33,564 nt of DNA from Gammaproteobacteria bacterium (GCA_018971365.1 JAGXAZ010000007.1:1-33564), one strand, 5' to 3'; positions 1 to 9,387 are shown, numbered from the stretch's first letter. Numbers and translations: made by a program. The notes: generated from the letters alone by a model not told the origin.

Positions 1-2608
1 GAAAATCGTGCAGTTCGCCCCGGATATTGCCGCTCAGCGCGTAGCTCGGCGCATGCGCGATGCGCGAGTGCATATTCAGATAGCCGCCGTCCGCCAATGA
101 CCAGTTGAGTTCCCCCGTGGTCTGTTCATCGTTGGACTGCAGCTTGACAGTGCCGGAGGTGAACGCCAGCAGCGTCACCTCGCGGCGATTGATGACGTTG
201 CGGATCGCGCCCGGCGACAAACTGGCGTCAAGTGCCAGCGTGCGCTGGCCGGCGATGTCCTGAATATGCAGGTGGCCGCCGAAACTGCCCTGGTAAGCGA
301 GCCCTTGCGGCAGCAAAGCCTGCAGATCCGCCAGCGGCACCGCAGTGATGAGCGCGTCCGCCTGCCAGTGCCCGGGCTGCCACTCGGCCTGCAGGCAGGT
401 GGCGGCACCGCTCTGCGCCACACAGGCTTGCGGCAGGCTGAACTGCGCCGCGGCGATGCGCGGCCGCCAGGGCTTCGGGTTCATCCATTCTCCGGCGCCG
501 CGCGGTGACAACGTAACCTCGGTGAGATCACCCTGCCAGATGCGCCGGGCGTAAGCACCGGCGCCGGCGATGCGGATATTGCCGATGGGCGAAGTGACTG
601 TGAGTTTCAGCTTGTGACTGCCGGGCGCGCCCGTGACTTCGCCGTCGGCGGAATCAACCCTGAGCTTCCCAATCCGCGCCCCCGCAAGCTGAAGGCTTGC
701 GCTGCTCGTCGGCGCCGCTCCCGCCAGATTCGCCTGCATCTGCAGTGCCTCGATGCTGTCGTCCGCGTACTGCAGGTTCCTGCCCCGGAGGCTGAAACTC
801 AACTGTGGTACAGCGCCGGAAAAATCCGCCTGGCCGCTGCTGTGCAAATCCCCGTGAATGCCCGGCCAGAGCGCGGCGAGGTCCGGGGCGTCGAGCGTCC
901 AGGCAAGTTGCGCACGCCGGCCGTATTCACCGTCGAGTTGCAAGCGGTTTTTGCCGGACTGCACTTGCAGACGCTGGAACTGCCATTGGCCCACGCGGTG
1001 ACTCATGCGACCGGAGGCCAGCACCGGCACGCCGCGCAACTCGCCGTCCAGACGCGTCACCTGCACATTCCAGTTCGCGCGCGGTCCGAGCCGCCCCGAG
1101 AGCCGCGCATTGAAGTCGAGCGCGCCCGGAAAATCCGGATACAAGGCCGCAGGATTGAGCTGCTGTGCGGCAACCGTAAACTGCCAGTTCCGGCCGGATG
1201 CATGCGGCACCCGGCCTTGCACCTGTACCCGGCCGCCGAGCCAGACGGCATTGAAGCGGTCCACGACCGTGAGCGCCGCATCGCCGTGGCCGCGGAACTG
1301 CAGATCCATGGGCGGTAGCGGCTGGCCCTGATTGAAGTGCGTCAAGGCAAGCTGGAATTTGCGCGCGCTCGCCGTCAGTTGCCAGGCATGCGGTGTTGCC
1401 AAATGAACGCCGCCTTCGGCCTTGAATTGGCCACCGTTGTCGAGCGCGCCGTCGAGACCGAGCAATACTTGATGCGCCCTGGTAGTCAGTGTGAGTTTGC
1501 CGCGCGGGGATGTGAACCACGGCTTGCCCGTCAAGGGCAGCGGCAGTGCCTGCCATTCGCCGTGCAGGGCCGGCTGCCATCGGCCCTCCGCGTAGCGCAT
1601 CCGGCCGGCGAGTGCGAAGCGCGTGCGGGTCTGCGCGCGTGCCAGATTCAGGCTGCGGATGTCGAGCACGCGGTCCGCCCAGCTCAAATCCACATGGCTT
1701 TGCCACAGGCCGTAAATCGGCTCGCGCGCGCTGATGTCGCCGGTGAGCAACGTGACCTGCGGATCGCCTTGCAATCGCAAGTTTCCATGTGCCACGAGTT
1801 GCGGCCACCCGCTGCGTAGCTGCCGTGGATCGAGATCACTGAATTCCAGCGTGCCGTTCCACGATGGCGCCGTGAACAACTCCTGGATTTTCGCGGCCAG
1901 TTGCAGTTCGAACGGAGCCGTCAACGATCCGCTGAGGTGCAACCGGTGCGCATCGCCCGCCAGGCTCGCTTGTCCCGCGAATGCGGGCCACTGCGGCAGA
2001 TGCAATTGCCACTGCAATTGAGCATTGATGTGCTCGCCGGGCTGGAACTGCCAGTCACCCTGACCGCTCACGTGCAACTGAGCACCGCTGGCCCGCAAGC
2101 CGCTCACCGACCAGGCATGGTTGTCGAGCCGGATCGCGAGCTGGGCCCGAGCCACGCTCAGCGGTTGGGTCAGGGCGGGCGCCTGAATCCGCAGGTCCTG
2201 CAGCGTGAGCTGCTGCACACTGACGGCCACCGGCAGGTGCGGCGGCTGCGGGCGCAGCATACGCAAACGCGTCGCGCTGCTGCCGGACTTGAGCGTAACT
2301 TGCACCGTGTTTAAATCCAGGCGAGTGATATTCAGGCGCCGTGCCAGCAAGGCCTTAATCCGCCAATCCATGGTCAGGCTGCGGATCCTGGCGTCAAAGG
2401 ACGGCGCGCGTATCTGCACATCACCAAGGGTAATCGGCCCGGAGAGCGAGCCCTGCACCGTCCCGACGCTGAGTTGGCCGGGGTAACGCGCAACCAACTG
2501 CGCCACGCTCCAGCGCAGCACGGTTTCACTGTGCAACGCGAACAGCACCGTGCCCGCGATCAGCAGGATGATTGCGGCGGCGGCAATGGCCACGATGCGC
2601 TTGATCAC
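1..2608 (-). CDS. tamB: Translocation and assembly module subunit TamB (partial, runs off the window start)
   Basis: Frame open from a GTG start at 2608 (VIKRIVAIAAAAIILLIAGTVLFALHSETVLRWSVAQLVARYPGQLSVGTVQGSLSGPITLGDVQIRAP...) to base 1 in the stretches translated. Start overlaps the tamA stop by 4 bp (GTGA). N-terminal TM helix followed by repetitive beta-rich AsmA/TamB-like sequence. Absent from the ORF track because its stop lies outside the window. Confidence 0.88.
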   Translation of the reverse strand, partial: MIKRIVAIAAAAIILLIAGTVLFALHSETVLRWSVAQLVARYPGQLSVGTVQGSLSGPITLGDVQIRAPSFDARIRSLTMDWRIKALLARRLNITRLDLNTVQVTLKSGSSATRLRMLRPQPPHLPVAVSVQQLTLQDLRIQAPALTQPLSVARAQLAIRLDNHAWSVSGLRASGAQLHVSGQGDWQFQPGEHINAQLQWQLHLPQWPAFAGQASLAGDAHRLHLSGSLTAPFELQLAAKIQELFTAPSWNGTLEFSDLDPRQLRSGWPQLVAHGNLRLQGDPQVTLLTGDISAREPIYGLWQSHVDLSWADRVLDIRSLNLARAQTRTRFALAGRMRYAEGRWQPALHGEWQALPLPLTGKPWFTSPRGKLTLTTRAHQVLLGLDGALDNGGQFKAEGGVHLATPHAWQLTASARKFQLALTHFNQGQPLPPMDLQFRGHGDAALTVVDRFNAVWLGGRVQVQGRVPHASGRNWQFTVAAQQLNPAALYPDFPGALDFNARLSGRLGPRANWNVQVTRLDGELRGVPVLASGRMSHRVGQWQFQRLQVQSGKNRLQLDGEYGRRAQLAWTLDAPDLAALWPGIHGDLHSSGQADFSGAVPQLSFSLRGRNLQYADDSIEALQMQANLAGAAPTSSASLQLAGARIGKLRVDSADGEVTGAPGSHKLKLTVTSPIGNIRIAGAGAYARRIWQGDLTEVTLSPRGAGEWMNPKPWRPRIAAAQFSLPQACVAQSGAATCLQAEWQPGHWQADALITAVPLADLQALLPQGLAYQGSFGGHLHIQDIAGQRTLALDASLSPGAIRNVINRREVTLLAFTSGTVKLQSNDEQTTGELNWSLADGGYLNMHSRIAHAPSYALSGNIRGELHDF

Positions 2609-4359
2609 AGGTCCGTCCCGATGCTGATGTGGATGCGGTACCAGCCGAGGTCGGGGCGCTTCACCGGATGGGCGATATCGAAGCGCACCATGCCCACGGG
2701 CGTGCGCCAGCGCAGCCCCACACCCACGCCTTTCTCCAGCGAAGCGCTGAAGGAATTGAACACATTGCCCGCATCCACGAAGACCGCCACGCCGAATACC
2801 GGTCCCAGCATGTGATCCATCTCCACGCTCCCGATCAGCATATCCTTGCCGCCGATCACGTTGCCGTATTGGTCGGTCGGGCCGATGGAATTGTAGGCGA
2901 AGCCGCGCACCGTCATGTCGCCGCCGGTGAAGAAGCGCTGCGACAGCGGCAACGCGGCAAAGTTGTCGGTGGCGGTGGCGCCCACTTCGCCGCGCAGCAG
3001 CAGGCGCGTACGCGGCGCGACCGTGAAGATCAGCTTGGCACTCAGATCGGCACGCAGAAAGCTGGTGCTGGAGCCGAATGCCTGGCTCGCGCCGCGCAGG
3101 TCCAGTGACATCCGGTAGCCGTGGGTCGGAAATATCGGATCATCGGTCACCACGCGCGAGAATGTGCTGCCCGGCAGCAACAGAGTGCTGATGCTGCTGG
3201 GGCTGGCCGCGTAATCACTGCGGTTGTGCGACAGTTGCACATACTGGTTCCAGGACCACTCATTCAGGGTGGTGAGGCGGTTTACGCCAAGCGCCGTGGT
3301 GTAGGCCACGCCGCTGCCCAGTATCTGGCGCACGTTGGCCAGGCTGTACACCAAAGTCGGGCCGTTGGGCGTAGGCACGGTGTAATTCACCTGGGTGCTG
3401 GCCAACACATGCGAATACTGGCCGAGCACCGAAAACTTGTGGCCCTCGCCATTGAGTCGGCGGTTCTCCCAGCCGAGCGTCATGCGCGGCCCGGTGTCGG
3501 TACCGTAACCCAGCCCCAATACGTACTTGTTGCGCTTGTGTGGGCTGAGCGTGATCACCACCGGGATGTGCCGCGCGGGGCCGGCAGCGCTGCGCTGTGG
3601 CTGCACCTGCACGATGTCGAAGTAGCCGGAATCGTTGAGCGCGTACTCCAGCGCGAGCAGCTTGCCGCCGTCGTACGGATCGCCGGGTTTGAAAGTCACG
3701 TATTGCGCGAGGAACTTCGGGTCCATGAAGTCCTGCTCGAACTTGACCGTGCCGAAGTAGTACTGCTCGCCGGTGTCGAGGTGCAGGGCGACGTCGGCCC
3801 AGTGTTCCGCGGGATCCACGCGCAGCACGCTGGTCTCGTACCTGGCATCGAGATATCCGTGGTGCGTGGCGATGTCCAGCAGCCGCTGCTTCGCCTGAGC
3901 GTAGAGCGGCTGGTTCAGCTGGGCGCCGGATTTGAGCGGCAGAGCCGCCACATACCTGGTGAATATCGCATCGTCCTTGCCCGGGCCGCTCACCGTCACA
4001 TCCACGTGCCGCAATTCCACCGGGGCGCCGGGAGTGACTGTATAGATGACGCTCCAGCCGTTATCCGTCTGCTTGAGTTCACTGCTCACCTGCGCCTGGT
4101 AATAGCCGAAGGGCTGCAACGCGGTTTTGATCTCGGCCGGCGCGCGTGCGTTCATCTGTTCCACCAGCGCATCGTTCAGGTTGGGTGCGTCCTTGTAAGC
4201 ATTGATGCTGAGATAGGCGAGCACGTTCTTGAGCAGCTTGCCGCTCACGCCCTGCACCTGGATCTGCACCTGCGGCGCGGCCGCGTGCGCACCCACGCTC
4301 ACCGCCAGCAGCACCAGCCAGGCGGCGCAGTGAATCGGGAGCCAACGCCCGCGTTGCAT
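2605..4359 (-). CDS. tamA: Translocation and assembly module TamA, BamA/Omp85 family with POTRA domains
   Basis: Signal peptide MQRGRWLPIHCAAWLVLLAVSVGAHA, POTRA-like repeats, C-terminal barrel ending GLRWRTPVGMVRFDIAHPVKRPDLGWYRIHISIGTDL. Adjacent to tamB. Start moved from 4488 to the ATG at 4359. Confidence 0.93.
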   Translation of the reverse strand: MQRGRWLPIHCAAWLVLLAVSVGAHAAAPQVQIQVQGVSGKLLKNVLAYLSINAYKDAPNLNDALVEQMNARAPAEIKTALQPFGYYQAQVSSELKQTDNGWSVIYTVTPGAPVELRHVDVTVSGPGKDDAIFTRYVAALPLKSGAQLNQPLYAQAKQRLLDIATHHGYLDARYETSVLRVDPAEHWADVALHLDTGEQYYFGTVKFEQDFMDPKFLAQYVTFKPGDPYDGGKLLALEYALNDSGYFDIVQVQPQRSAAGPARHIPVVITLSPHKRNKYVLGLGYGTDTGPRMTLGWENRRLNGEGHKFSVLGQYSHVLASTQVNYTVPTPNGPTLVYSLANVRQILGSGVAYTTALGVNRLTTLNEWSWNQYVQLSHNRSDYAASPSSISTLLLPGSTFSRVVTDDPIFPTHGYRMSLDLRGASQAFGSSTSFLRADLSAKLIFTVAPRTRLLLRGEVGATATDNFAALPLSQRFFTGGDMTVRGFAYNSIGPTDQYGNVIGGKDMLIGSVEMDHMLGPVFGVAVFVDAGNVFNSFSASLEKGVGVGLRWRTPVGMVRFDIAHPVKRPDLGWYRIHISIGTDL

Positions 4360-4364
4360 GACGC

Positions 4365-6263
4365 TCAGGCGCCTGCCGCGGGCGTGAAACCGAACACCCG
4401 GCCGTAGAACGCGAGTTCCGCCTCGAGCGTGCGTTGCAGCGTCTCGCGGCGGCGGAAGCCGTGTCCTTCCTCGGGAAACTCCAGGCATTCAACCGGCACC
4501 TGGTTGGCGCGCAAGGCCTGCACCATGCGTTGCGTCTGATCGGGCGGCACGACCTTGTCCTTGAGACCCTGGAAAAATATCACCGGACAGCGGATGCGCC
4601 CGGCCGCGTACAGGGGCGAACGTACCCGATAGGTTTCGCGCGCGGCGGGCCACGGACCCAGCAGATCGTCGCCGTAATGCGCCTCGAATTTGTGGGTGTC
4701 GCGCATGGCGCTTTCGAGTTCGCTGATGCCGTAATACACCGCGCCGGCGTGGAAGCAATCGTGGAACGCCAGAGCGCAGAGCGCGGTGAAGCCGCCGGCG
4801 CTGCTGCCGCTGATGGCAAGGCGCTGGGGATCCGCCAAACCGCGCTCGACGAGCGCGCGCGCGGCGGCAATACAATCCTCGGCATCCTTGATGCCCCACT
4901 GGCCGCGCAGGCTTGCGCGGTACGCGCGGCCGAAACCGCTGCTGCCCCGATAGTTCACGTCTGCGACCGCGAAGCCGCGACTGGTCCAGAACTGCACGCG
5001 CAGATCCAGGCCGCTGCCGCTCATGGCGGTTGGACCGCCGTGACATTTCACCAGCAATGGCGGTTTTTCGCCCGGCGGCGCGCGGAATTCCGGGTTGTGC
5101 GGCGGGTAATACCAGCCATACGCAGTCTCACCATTGCCAGTCGGAAAACTCAGGAACTCGCCTGTGCTCAGACCGCTCACGGGAATCTGCTGCGCATTCT
5201 GCGCGAGGCGCAGCTCACGCTGGCTGTCATGCCAGATCACCGCCGGCAGGTGCGAGCTGTCGGCGGCCAACAACGCCAACTGATTGCCCTGCGCGTGCAC
5301 ATGCTCAATCTGGCTGAATGCACGCTCCACCGTTTGTACGGCGCCGTCTACGCCAATATGTGCCAGTTCGGAACGGCCCTGATTGAAGCGCGCTGCGTAC
5401 AGGCTGCCGTCGTCCAGAAACCCGTAACTCGACATGCCGAAGTTCCATTGCGAGAAACCATAATCCTTGGAATCACGTGTCACGGCGCGGAATTTTCTCT
5501 CTGCATATCTATATATGTTCCAGAAGCCATTGCGATCGGAAATGAAATGCAGCGCGCCATCGGGCGCGAATTGCGGCTGGAAAATGGATTCGTCGTTACC
5601 TCCGGCCACACGCCGCGCTTCGAACGGCAGGCCGTCGGCATCAAGGCCGGCAAGCCACAGTTCGCAGCCCTCCCAGGGCATGAGCGGTGCGTTCCAGCAC
5701 AGCCAGGCCAACTGCTGGCCATCCGGGCGCAAGGCCGGCGAGCTGTAAAAGCCGTAATCCTGCGCCAACACGGCGAGACGCCCATCGGCCAGCTTGATGG
5801 ATTGCAGCGAATTTTTCGGTACGCGCGTGTCTTGGCGATGATCCTCGCAAACCGCAATCAAACGCCGGCGCAGTGGATCCACTTGCAGATCGGCGAACCG
5901 GCAACCCGGCGCCGCGGTCAGAGCTTGCGGGCTTGCGCCTTCCAGGCGCTGGCCGTAAACCTGCTGGTCTGCGTCATTGACAAAATACGCCGTGTCCATG
6001 GTTACTGCGAATGCACCGCCGCCATACTCGTGCACGCGGCTGCGTACGCTGAACGGCGCGGGCGTGAGATCGCGCGGGAGTTCGCCCGGCTGCGCGCTCA
6101 CCAGCACCGAGCGGCCGTTTTCCGCCGGCCGGCTTTCCAGCCAATAGACGAGTTCGCCCACGATGCGCGGCTGGGCGAGACGCACAGAGCCGGTGGCAAT
6201 TTGCGCGGCGCTCAGCGGCGAGCGCCAGCTGCCGCAGGCTGCGATCTGCGGCGGGCGCGTCAT
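4365..6263 (-). CDS. S9 family peptidase (prolyl oligopeptidase / acylaminoacyl-peptidase type)
   Basis: Beta-propeller-like N-terminus and alpha/beta hydrolase C-terminus with nucleophile motif ISGSSAGGFTALCAL and late His in EEGHGFRRRE. Confidence 0.92.
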   Translation of the reverse strand: MTRPPQIAACGSWRSPLSAAQIATGSVRLAQPRIVGELVYWLESRPAENGRSVLVSAQPGELPRDLTPAPFSVRSRVHEYGGGAFAVTMDTAYFVNDADQQVYGQRLEGASPQALTAAPGCRFADLQVDPLRRRLIAVCEDHRQDTRVPKNSLQSIKLADGRLAVLAQDYGFYSSPALRPDGQQLAWLCWNAPLMPWEGCELWLAGLDADGLPFEARRVAGGNDESIFQPQFAPDGALHFISDRNGFWNIYRYAERKFRAVTRDSKDYGFSQWNFGMSSYGFLDDGSLYAARFNQGRSELAHIGVDGAVQTVERAFSQIEHVHAQGNQLALLAADSSHLPAVIWHDSQRELRLAQNAQQIPVSGLSTGEFLSFPTGNGETAYGWYYPPHNPEFRAPPGEKPPLLVKCHGGPTAMSGSGLDLRVQFWTSRGFAVADVNYRGSSGFGRAYRASLRGQWGIKDAEDCIAAARALVERGLADPQRLAISGSSAGGFTALCALAFHDCFHAGAVYYGISELESAMRDTHKFEAHYGDDLLGPWPAARETYRVRSPLYAAGRIRCPVIFFQGLKDKVVPPDQTQRMVQALRANQVPVECLEFPEEGHGFRRRETLQRTLEAELAFYGRVFGFTPAAGA

Positions 6264-7033
6264 GCGCCGTCGCCTGCGAGCTGGAAGTCTCGGGTTTCGA
6301 GGCGCCGGCCGGCCGCATCAAAACGCCGCTCGGCGAAATGCAGCTCGCCATTGCGGGCGCGCAGGATCACGTTCGAGCAGCGCGTGCCGTACTCTGCATT
6401 GACCACGAACACCGGCGAGATCTGCCGCTCGCGTTCCGCGCCAATACCGGTGTCAGGCAACTCATTTGCGGACGCGGGCGTGCGGTCGGCCAGCAGCTCA
6501 AGCAATTCCTCCGCCGTGGGTGTAGCGCGTTTCAGCAGCGCCTCCAGCCGCCGCATGCTGAGGCTGACTTTCGGCCACGGTGTATCCAGCAAGTGATTGC
6601 TCAGCCCGTGGATGCCCGGTGTGATGGCAAACGGCGCACGAGCATCGCGGTTGGAAAAATACCAGAGGGCCTCGGCCTCGCCGACGATCAGACTGAACGG
6701 CGCATAGTCATGGGCATGGCGCTGAACCTGCTCCAGGTAATCCCGTGGTGGCGTCGCGCCGCGCAGAAAATCGGCGGTGAGTTCTCCGCGGGATCGTGGA
6801 CCTTTTTCAGGCACCGGGCCTTCGCGGTAATTGGTGACCAGCGCGAAGCGCCCGTTTGCGGTCACGCCGAGCCAGGTGCCGCCGGCCGTGAGATCGCGGC
6901 CCGCCAATACCTGCGGTGCATCCTCCCAGAAGCCCGCTGCTGATGAGGGACGCACGTGCAGCTCATCGCGGTTGCCGGCAAACACCAGCGGAAAGTCGGG
7001 GTGAATCTTCCAGGCAAAGACGGCGACACACAT
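6260..7033 (-). CDS. NRDE family protein (TANGO2-like)
   Basis: N-terminal MCVAVFAWKIHPDFPLVFAGNRDELHVRP with the NRDE motif. 4-bp ATGA overlap with the downstream S9 peptidase. Confidence 0.92.
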   Translation of the reverse strand: MCVAVFAWKIHPDFPLVFAGNRDELHVRPSSAAGFWEDAPQVLAGRDLTAGGTWLGVTANGRFALVTNYREGPVPEKGPRSRGELTADFLRGATPPRDYLEQVQRHAHDYAPFSLIVGEAEALWYFSNRDARAPFAITPGIHGLSNHLLDTPWPKVSLSMRRLEALLKRATPTAEELLELLADRTPASANELPDTGIGAERERQISPVFVVNAEYGTRCSNVILRARNGELHFAERRFDAAGRRLETRDFQLAGDGA

Positions 7034-7081
7034 TTGGCCATTATAGCCAGCACCTTCTGCCCGAGTTCCCGCGACGCGGTC

Positions 7082-8014
7082 TCAGCGCGTGCTGGAAATC
7101 GCATCCAGCATGAATCCGGGCGCTTCTTCGAACCATTCGCGGATCAAGGCGTGCGAGCTGGACCCCGGCAGAGACAAGGCGAGGTTGCCGGCCTGCAGGC
7201 CGGCGGCAATATCCGCGCGGGAAAACCAGCGGGCCTCCGCCAGTTCGCAGTCGGTGCAGCGGATTTCTGTGCTTTCGGCCTCCGCTCGAAAACCCAGCAT
7301 CAGCGAGGCCGGATACGGCCAGGGTTGCGAGCGCAGGTAGCGCACCCGTCCCACGCGTATACCGGTTTCCTCGTGGATTTCACGGCGCAACGCGCCTTCC
7401 AGATTTTCGCCCGGCTCCACGAAACCGGCGAGCGTGGAAAACCGGTTCGCCGCCCACTCCGGCTGGCGCCCGAGCAGGCAGCGCTCGCCGTGTGTCACCA
7501 GCATGATGACCGCCGGATTGACCCGCGGATAAATAATGTGGCCGCAGCGCGTGCAGTACAGTTCGTGTCCTGCGCGGCGGCTTCGGGTTTGCGCGCCGCA
7601 TTTTCCGCAGTAACGATTGTGCGCATGCCAGTAGACCATGGCGCGCGCGTAGCCGAGTAGCGCCAGCGCGTCATCTTCAAGCACAGGGAACTGCGGCCGC
7701 AGATTGCTGCGCACCGCGCCGGCCGGCAGGCTTGCGTCCCGGTTCAGGCCCAATGCAAAGCACACATGATCGCGGTACTTGCCGAGCAGCACCGTGCACT
7801 GAGTAATGGCCTGGAGCGATTGAGCTGCTTGGGCGTCGAGCAGCAAGGGTGCGCCGCCGGCATCCAGCAAATTATCCTCGCCCGCCATTGGCACGAAACG
7901 CGTGGCCGGATCCGACACGGATGCCGTGAGCCAGGATTCATCCGTACGCCGCAGCGCCAGCCGGTCCAGACCGTCGCCGTTAAACACCAACGGGTAATTG
8001 CTGTGAGTGTGCAT
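7082..8014 (-). CDS. nudC: NAD(+) diphosphatase NudC
   Basis: Zinc ribbon CGKCG...CTRCG, Nudix box GFVEPGENLEGALRREIHEETGI, and SQPWPYPASLMLGF following it. Confidence 0.93.
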   Translation of the reverse strand: MHTHSNYPLVFNGDGLDRLALRRTDESWLTASVSDPATRFVPMAGEDNLLDAGGAPLLLDAQAAQSLQAITQCTVLLGKYRDHVCFALGLNRDASLPAGAVRSNLRPQFPVLEDDALALLGYARAMVYWHAHNRYCGKCGAQTRSRRAGHELYCTRCGHIIYPRVNPAVIMLVTHGERCLLGRQPEWAANRFSTLAGFVEPGENLEGALRREIHEETGIRVGRVRYLRSQPWPYPASLMLGFRAEAESTEIRCTDCELAEARWFSRADIAAGLQAGNLALSLPGSSSHALIREWFEEAPGFMLDAISSTR

Positions 8015-8059
8015 GAAATAGTTGCGCGGCCAATCGGCATTATCCCATAGCCATACCAG

Positions 8060-8227
8060 AACCTATCTCAAAATCTTCTGCCCGTTCGTGTTGAGCGTAG
8101 CGGAAGCTCCGCGAAGTCGAAACTGGGAAAATCAGGGGTAACAACCCTTCGACTCCGCACCTGCGGCGCTACGCTCAGAGCCTGCCCCGGACTTGATCCG
8201 GGGGCGAAGAATATTTTGAGACAGCTC
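8060..8227. repeat. Palindromic element copy 1, with terminal inverted repeats (AACCTATCTCAAAAT / ATTTTGAGACAGCT)
   Basis: Imperfect TIRs read directly. Left arm, reverse-complemented, matches the right arm of a second element at 17764-17912 (TTCGCGGAGC...CAACACGAACGG...ATTTTGAGAT.GGTT). Confidence 0.8.
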
Positions 8228-8231
8228 CCCG

Positions 8232-8651
8232 TCACTCCGGGTGAAAATCTGCGCCCAACTTTGGCAAAAGCGTGGTTTTCAATTTAACGATCTCGGCGCT
8301 GTAGTACGGCCGCGGCGGAACTTTGCCCCAAACCGGCTGCGGCCAGGCGGCGTCGTGCGTGTAGCGCACGATGTGATGAATATGCAGTTGCGGAACCTGG
8401 TTGCCGAGCGCCGCGATATTGAGCTTGTCGGGCCTGAAACATTCGGTGAGCGCGCGCGACAGTTGCGCGGATTCTTCCCACAACTGTCGGCGGTCGGCGT
8501 CGTTGAGTTCGTGAATCTCGCGGACGTTTTCGCGTTCCGGCACCAGGATGAACCATGGATAATTTGCGTCATTCATGAGCATCAGCTGGCACAGCTCGAA
8601 GCGGCCGAACAGTAGCGTGTCTTTTTGGAGCTGTGAATGAAGCTGAAACAT
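8232..8651 (-). CDS. HIT family protein
   Basis: Histidine-triad motif QLHIHHIVRY; N-terminal region with FILVPERENVREIHEL. Confidence 0.9.
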   Translation of the reverse strand: MFQLHSQLQKDTLLFGRFELCQLMLMNDANYPWFILVPERENVREIHELNDADRRQLWEESAQLSRALTECFRPDKLNIAALGNQVPQLHIHHIVRYTHDAAWPQPVWGKVPPRPYYSAEIVKLKTTLLPKLGADFHPE

Positions 8652-8710
8652 CGGCTACCTTTCAATTACAGGGAGTGGCTCGCAGATTACAGGAAGTTTA
8701 TACTACCTTC

Positions 8711-8938
8711 ATGAATACCCGGCTGCTTGAAGAAGCGCGTCAATTAAATGTGGAAGACCAGCTTGCACTGGTAGAGGCGTTGTGGGACGAAATTGCGAAA
8801 CGCAATGCGGCCCCACCGCTAACCGCTGCCCAGAAAACCGAACTTGATCGGCGCGTGACTGATCATGAAGCACATCCGGACGATGTGGTTTCGTGGAACG
8901 AGGTGAAAGAGTCCGCGCGTGACCGTATCCGGCGATGA
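8711..8938 (+). CDS. Type II antitoxin, addiction module component family
   Basis: MNTRLLEEARQLNVEDQLALVEALWDEIAKRN...LDRRVTDHEAHPDDVVSWNEVKESARDRIRR is typical of this antitoxin family. ATGA overlap with a RelE/ParE-type toxin ORF. Start moved from 8633 to the internal ATG. Confidence 0.85.
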   Translation: MNTRLLEEARQLNVEDQLALVEALWDEIAKRNAAPPLTAAQKTELDRRVTDHEAHPDDVVSWNEVKESARDRIRR

Positions 8939-9231
8939 CTCTGCCGGTCAGGTTTCATCGCTCCGCTCGTGCAGAGTTCATTGACGCGGCAGCCTGGTAT
9001 GAGAGTAAACGCCAAGGTCTGGGGGATGAATTCATCGCTGAAATCGAACGCTGCGTCACCTTGATTGCCGCTCAGCCACAGCTATATGCCGAGGTTCATA
9101 ATCGCATACGCCGCCTTACTACTCGTCGGTTCCCATACAGCATCTACTTTCGCCCGGAAACACAGCGCATTGTCGTGCTGGCCGTCTTTCACGGCAGCCG
9201 GGATCCGATGATTTGGCAGAGACGGGGCTAG
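8935..9231 (+). CDS. Type II toxin, RelE/ParE superfamily
   Basis: VRFHRSARAEFIDAAAWYESKRQGLGDEFIAEIERCVTLIAAQPQLY...RRFPYSIYFRPETQRIVVLAVFHGSRDP. Confidence 0.9.
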   Translation: MTLPVRFHRSARAEFIDAAAWYESKRQGLGDEFIAEIERCVTLIAAQPQLYAEVHNRIRRLTTRRFPYSIYFRPETQRIVVLAVFHGSRDPMIWQRRG

Positions 9232-9338
9232 CATGCACGTAGTGCAATGGCGCACGGTATTCCGCTGATTAAAGAAAAGTTGTTTGTTCAGTGGGCTAAC
9301 CTGGAGGCAGGCCATCAACGCTGCGTGCAACCGGCCCG

Positions 9339-9365
9339 TAGCGAGCGGGCGAAGCCCGCTTGCTA
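9339..9365. repeat. Hairpin TAGCGAGCGGGC-GAA-GCCCGCTTGCTA
   Basis: 12-bp stem with one mismatch and a 3-nt loop; 22 bp beyond the 3' end of the 9388-9945 ORF. Confidence 0.65.
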
Positions 9366-9387
9366 GGCGTCCGCGCTCATGCGCGAG

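Noticed and set aside
927-1808. 293-aa minus-strand ORF inside the tamB region
   Set aside because: Out of frame with the tamB reading frame, which stays open through the region checked (962-1021).
3121-4407. 428-aa plus-strand ORF
   Set aside because: Antisense to tamA; His/Arg/Ala-rich mirror sequence.
4434-6596. 720-aa plus-strand ORF
   Set aside because: Lies antisense across the well-supported S9 peptidase and NRDE genes; composition rich in A/R/H/Q is typical of GC-driven mirror ORFs.
8060-8227. Considered as a CRISPR repeat or tRNA remnant
   Set aside because: No regularly spaced repeats and no cloverleaf or anticodon arm; the structure is a single palindrome with terminal inverted repeats.
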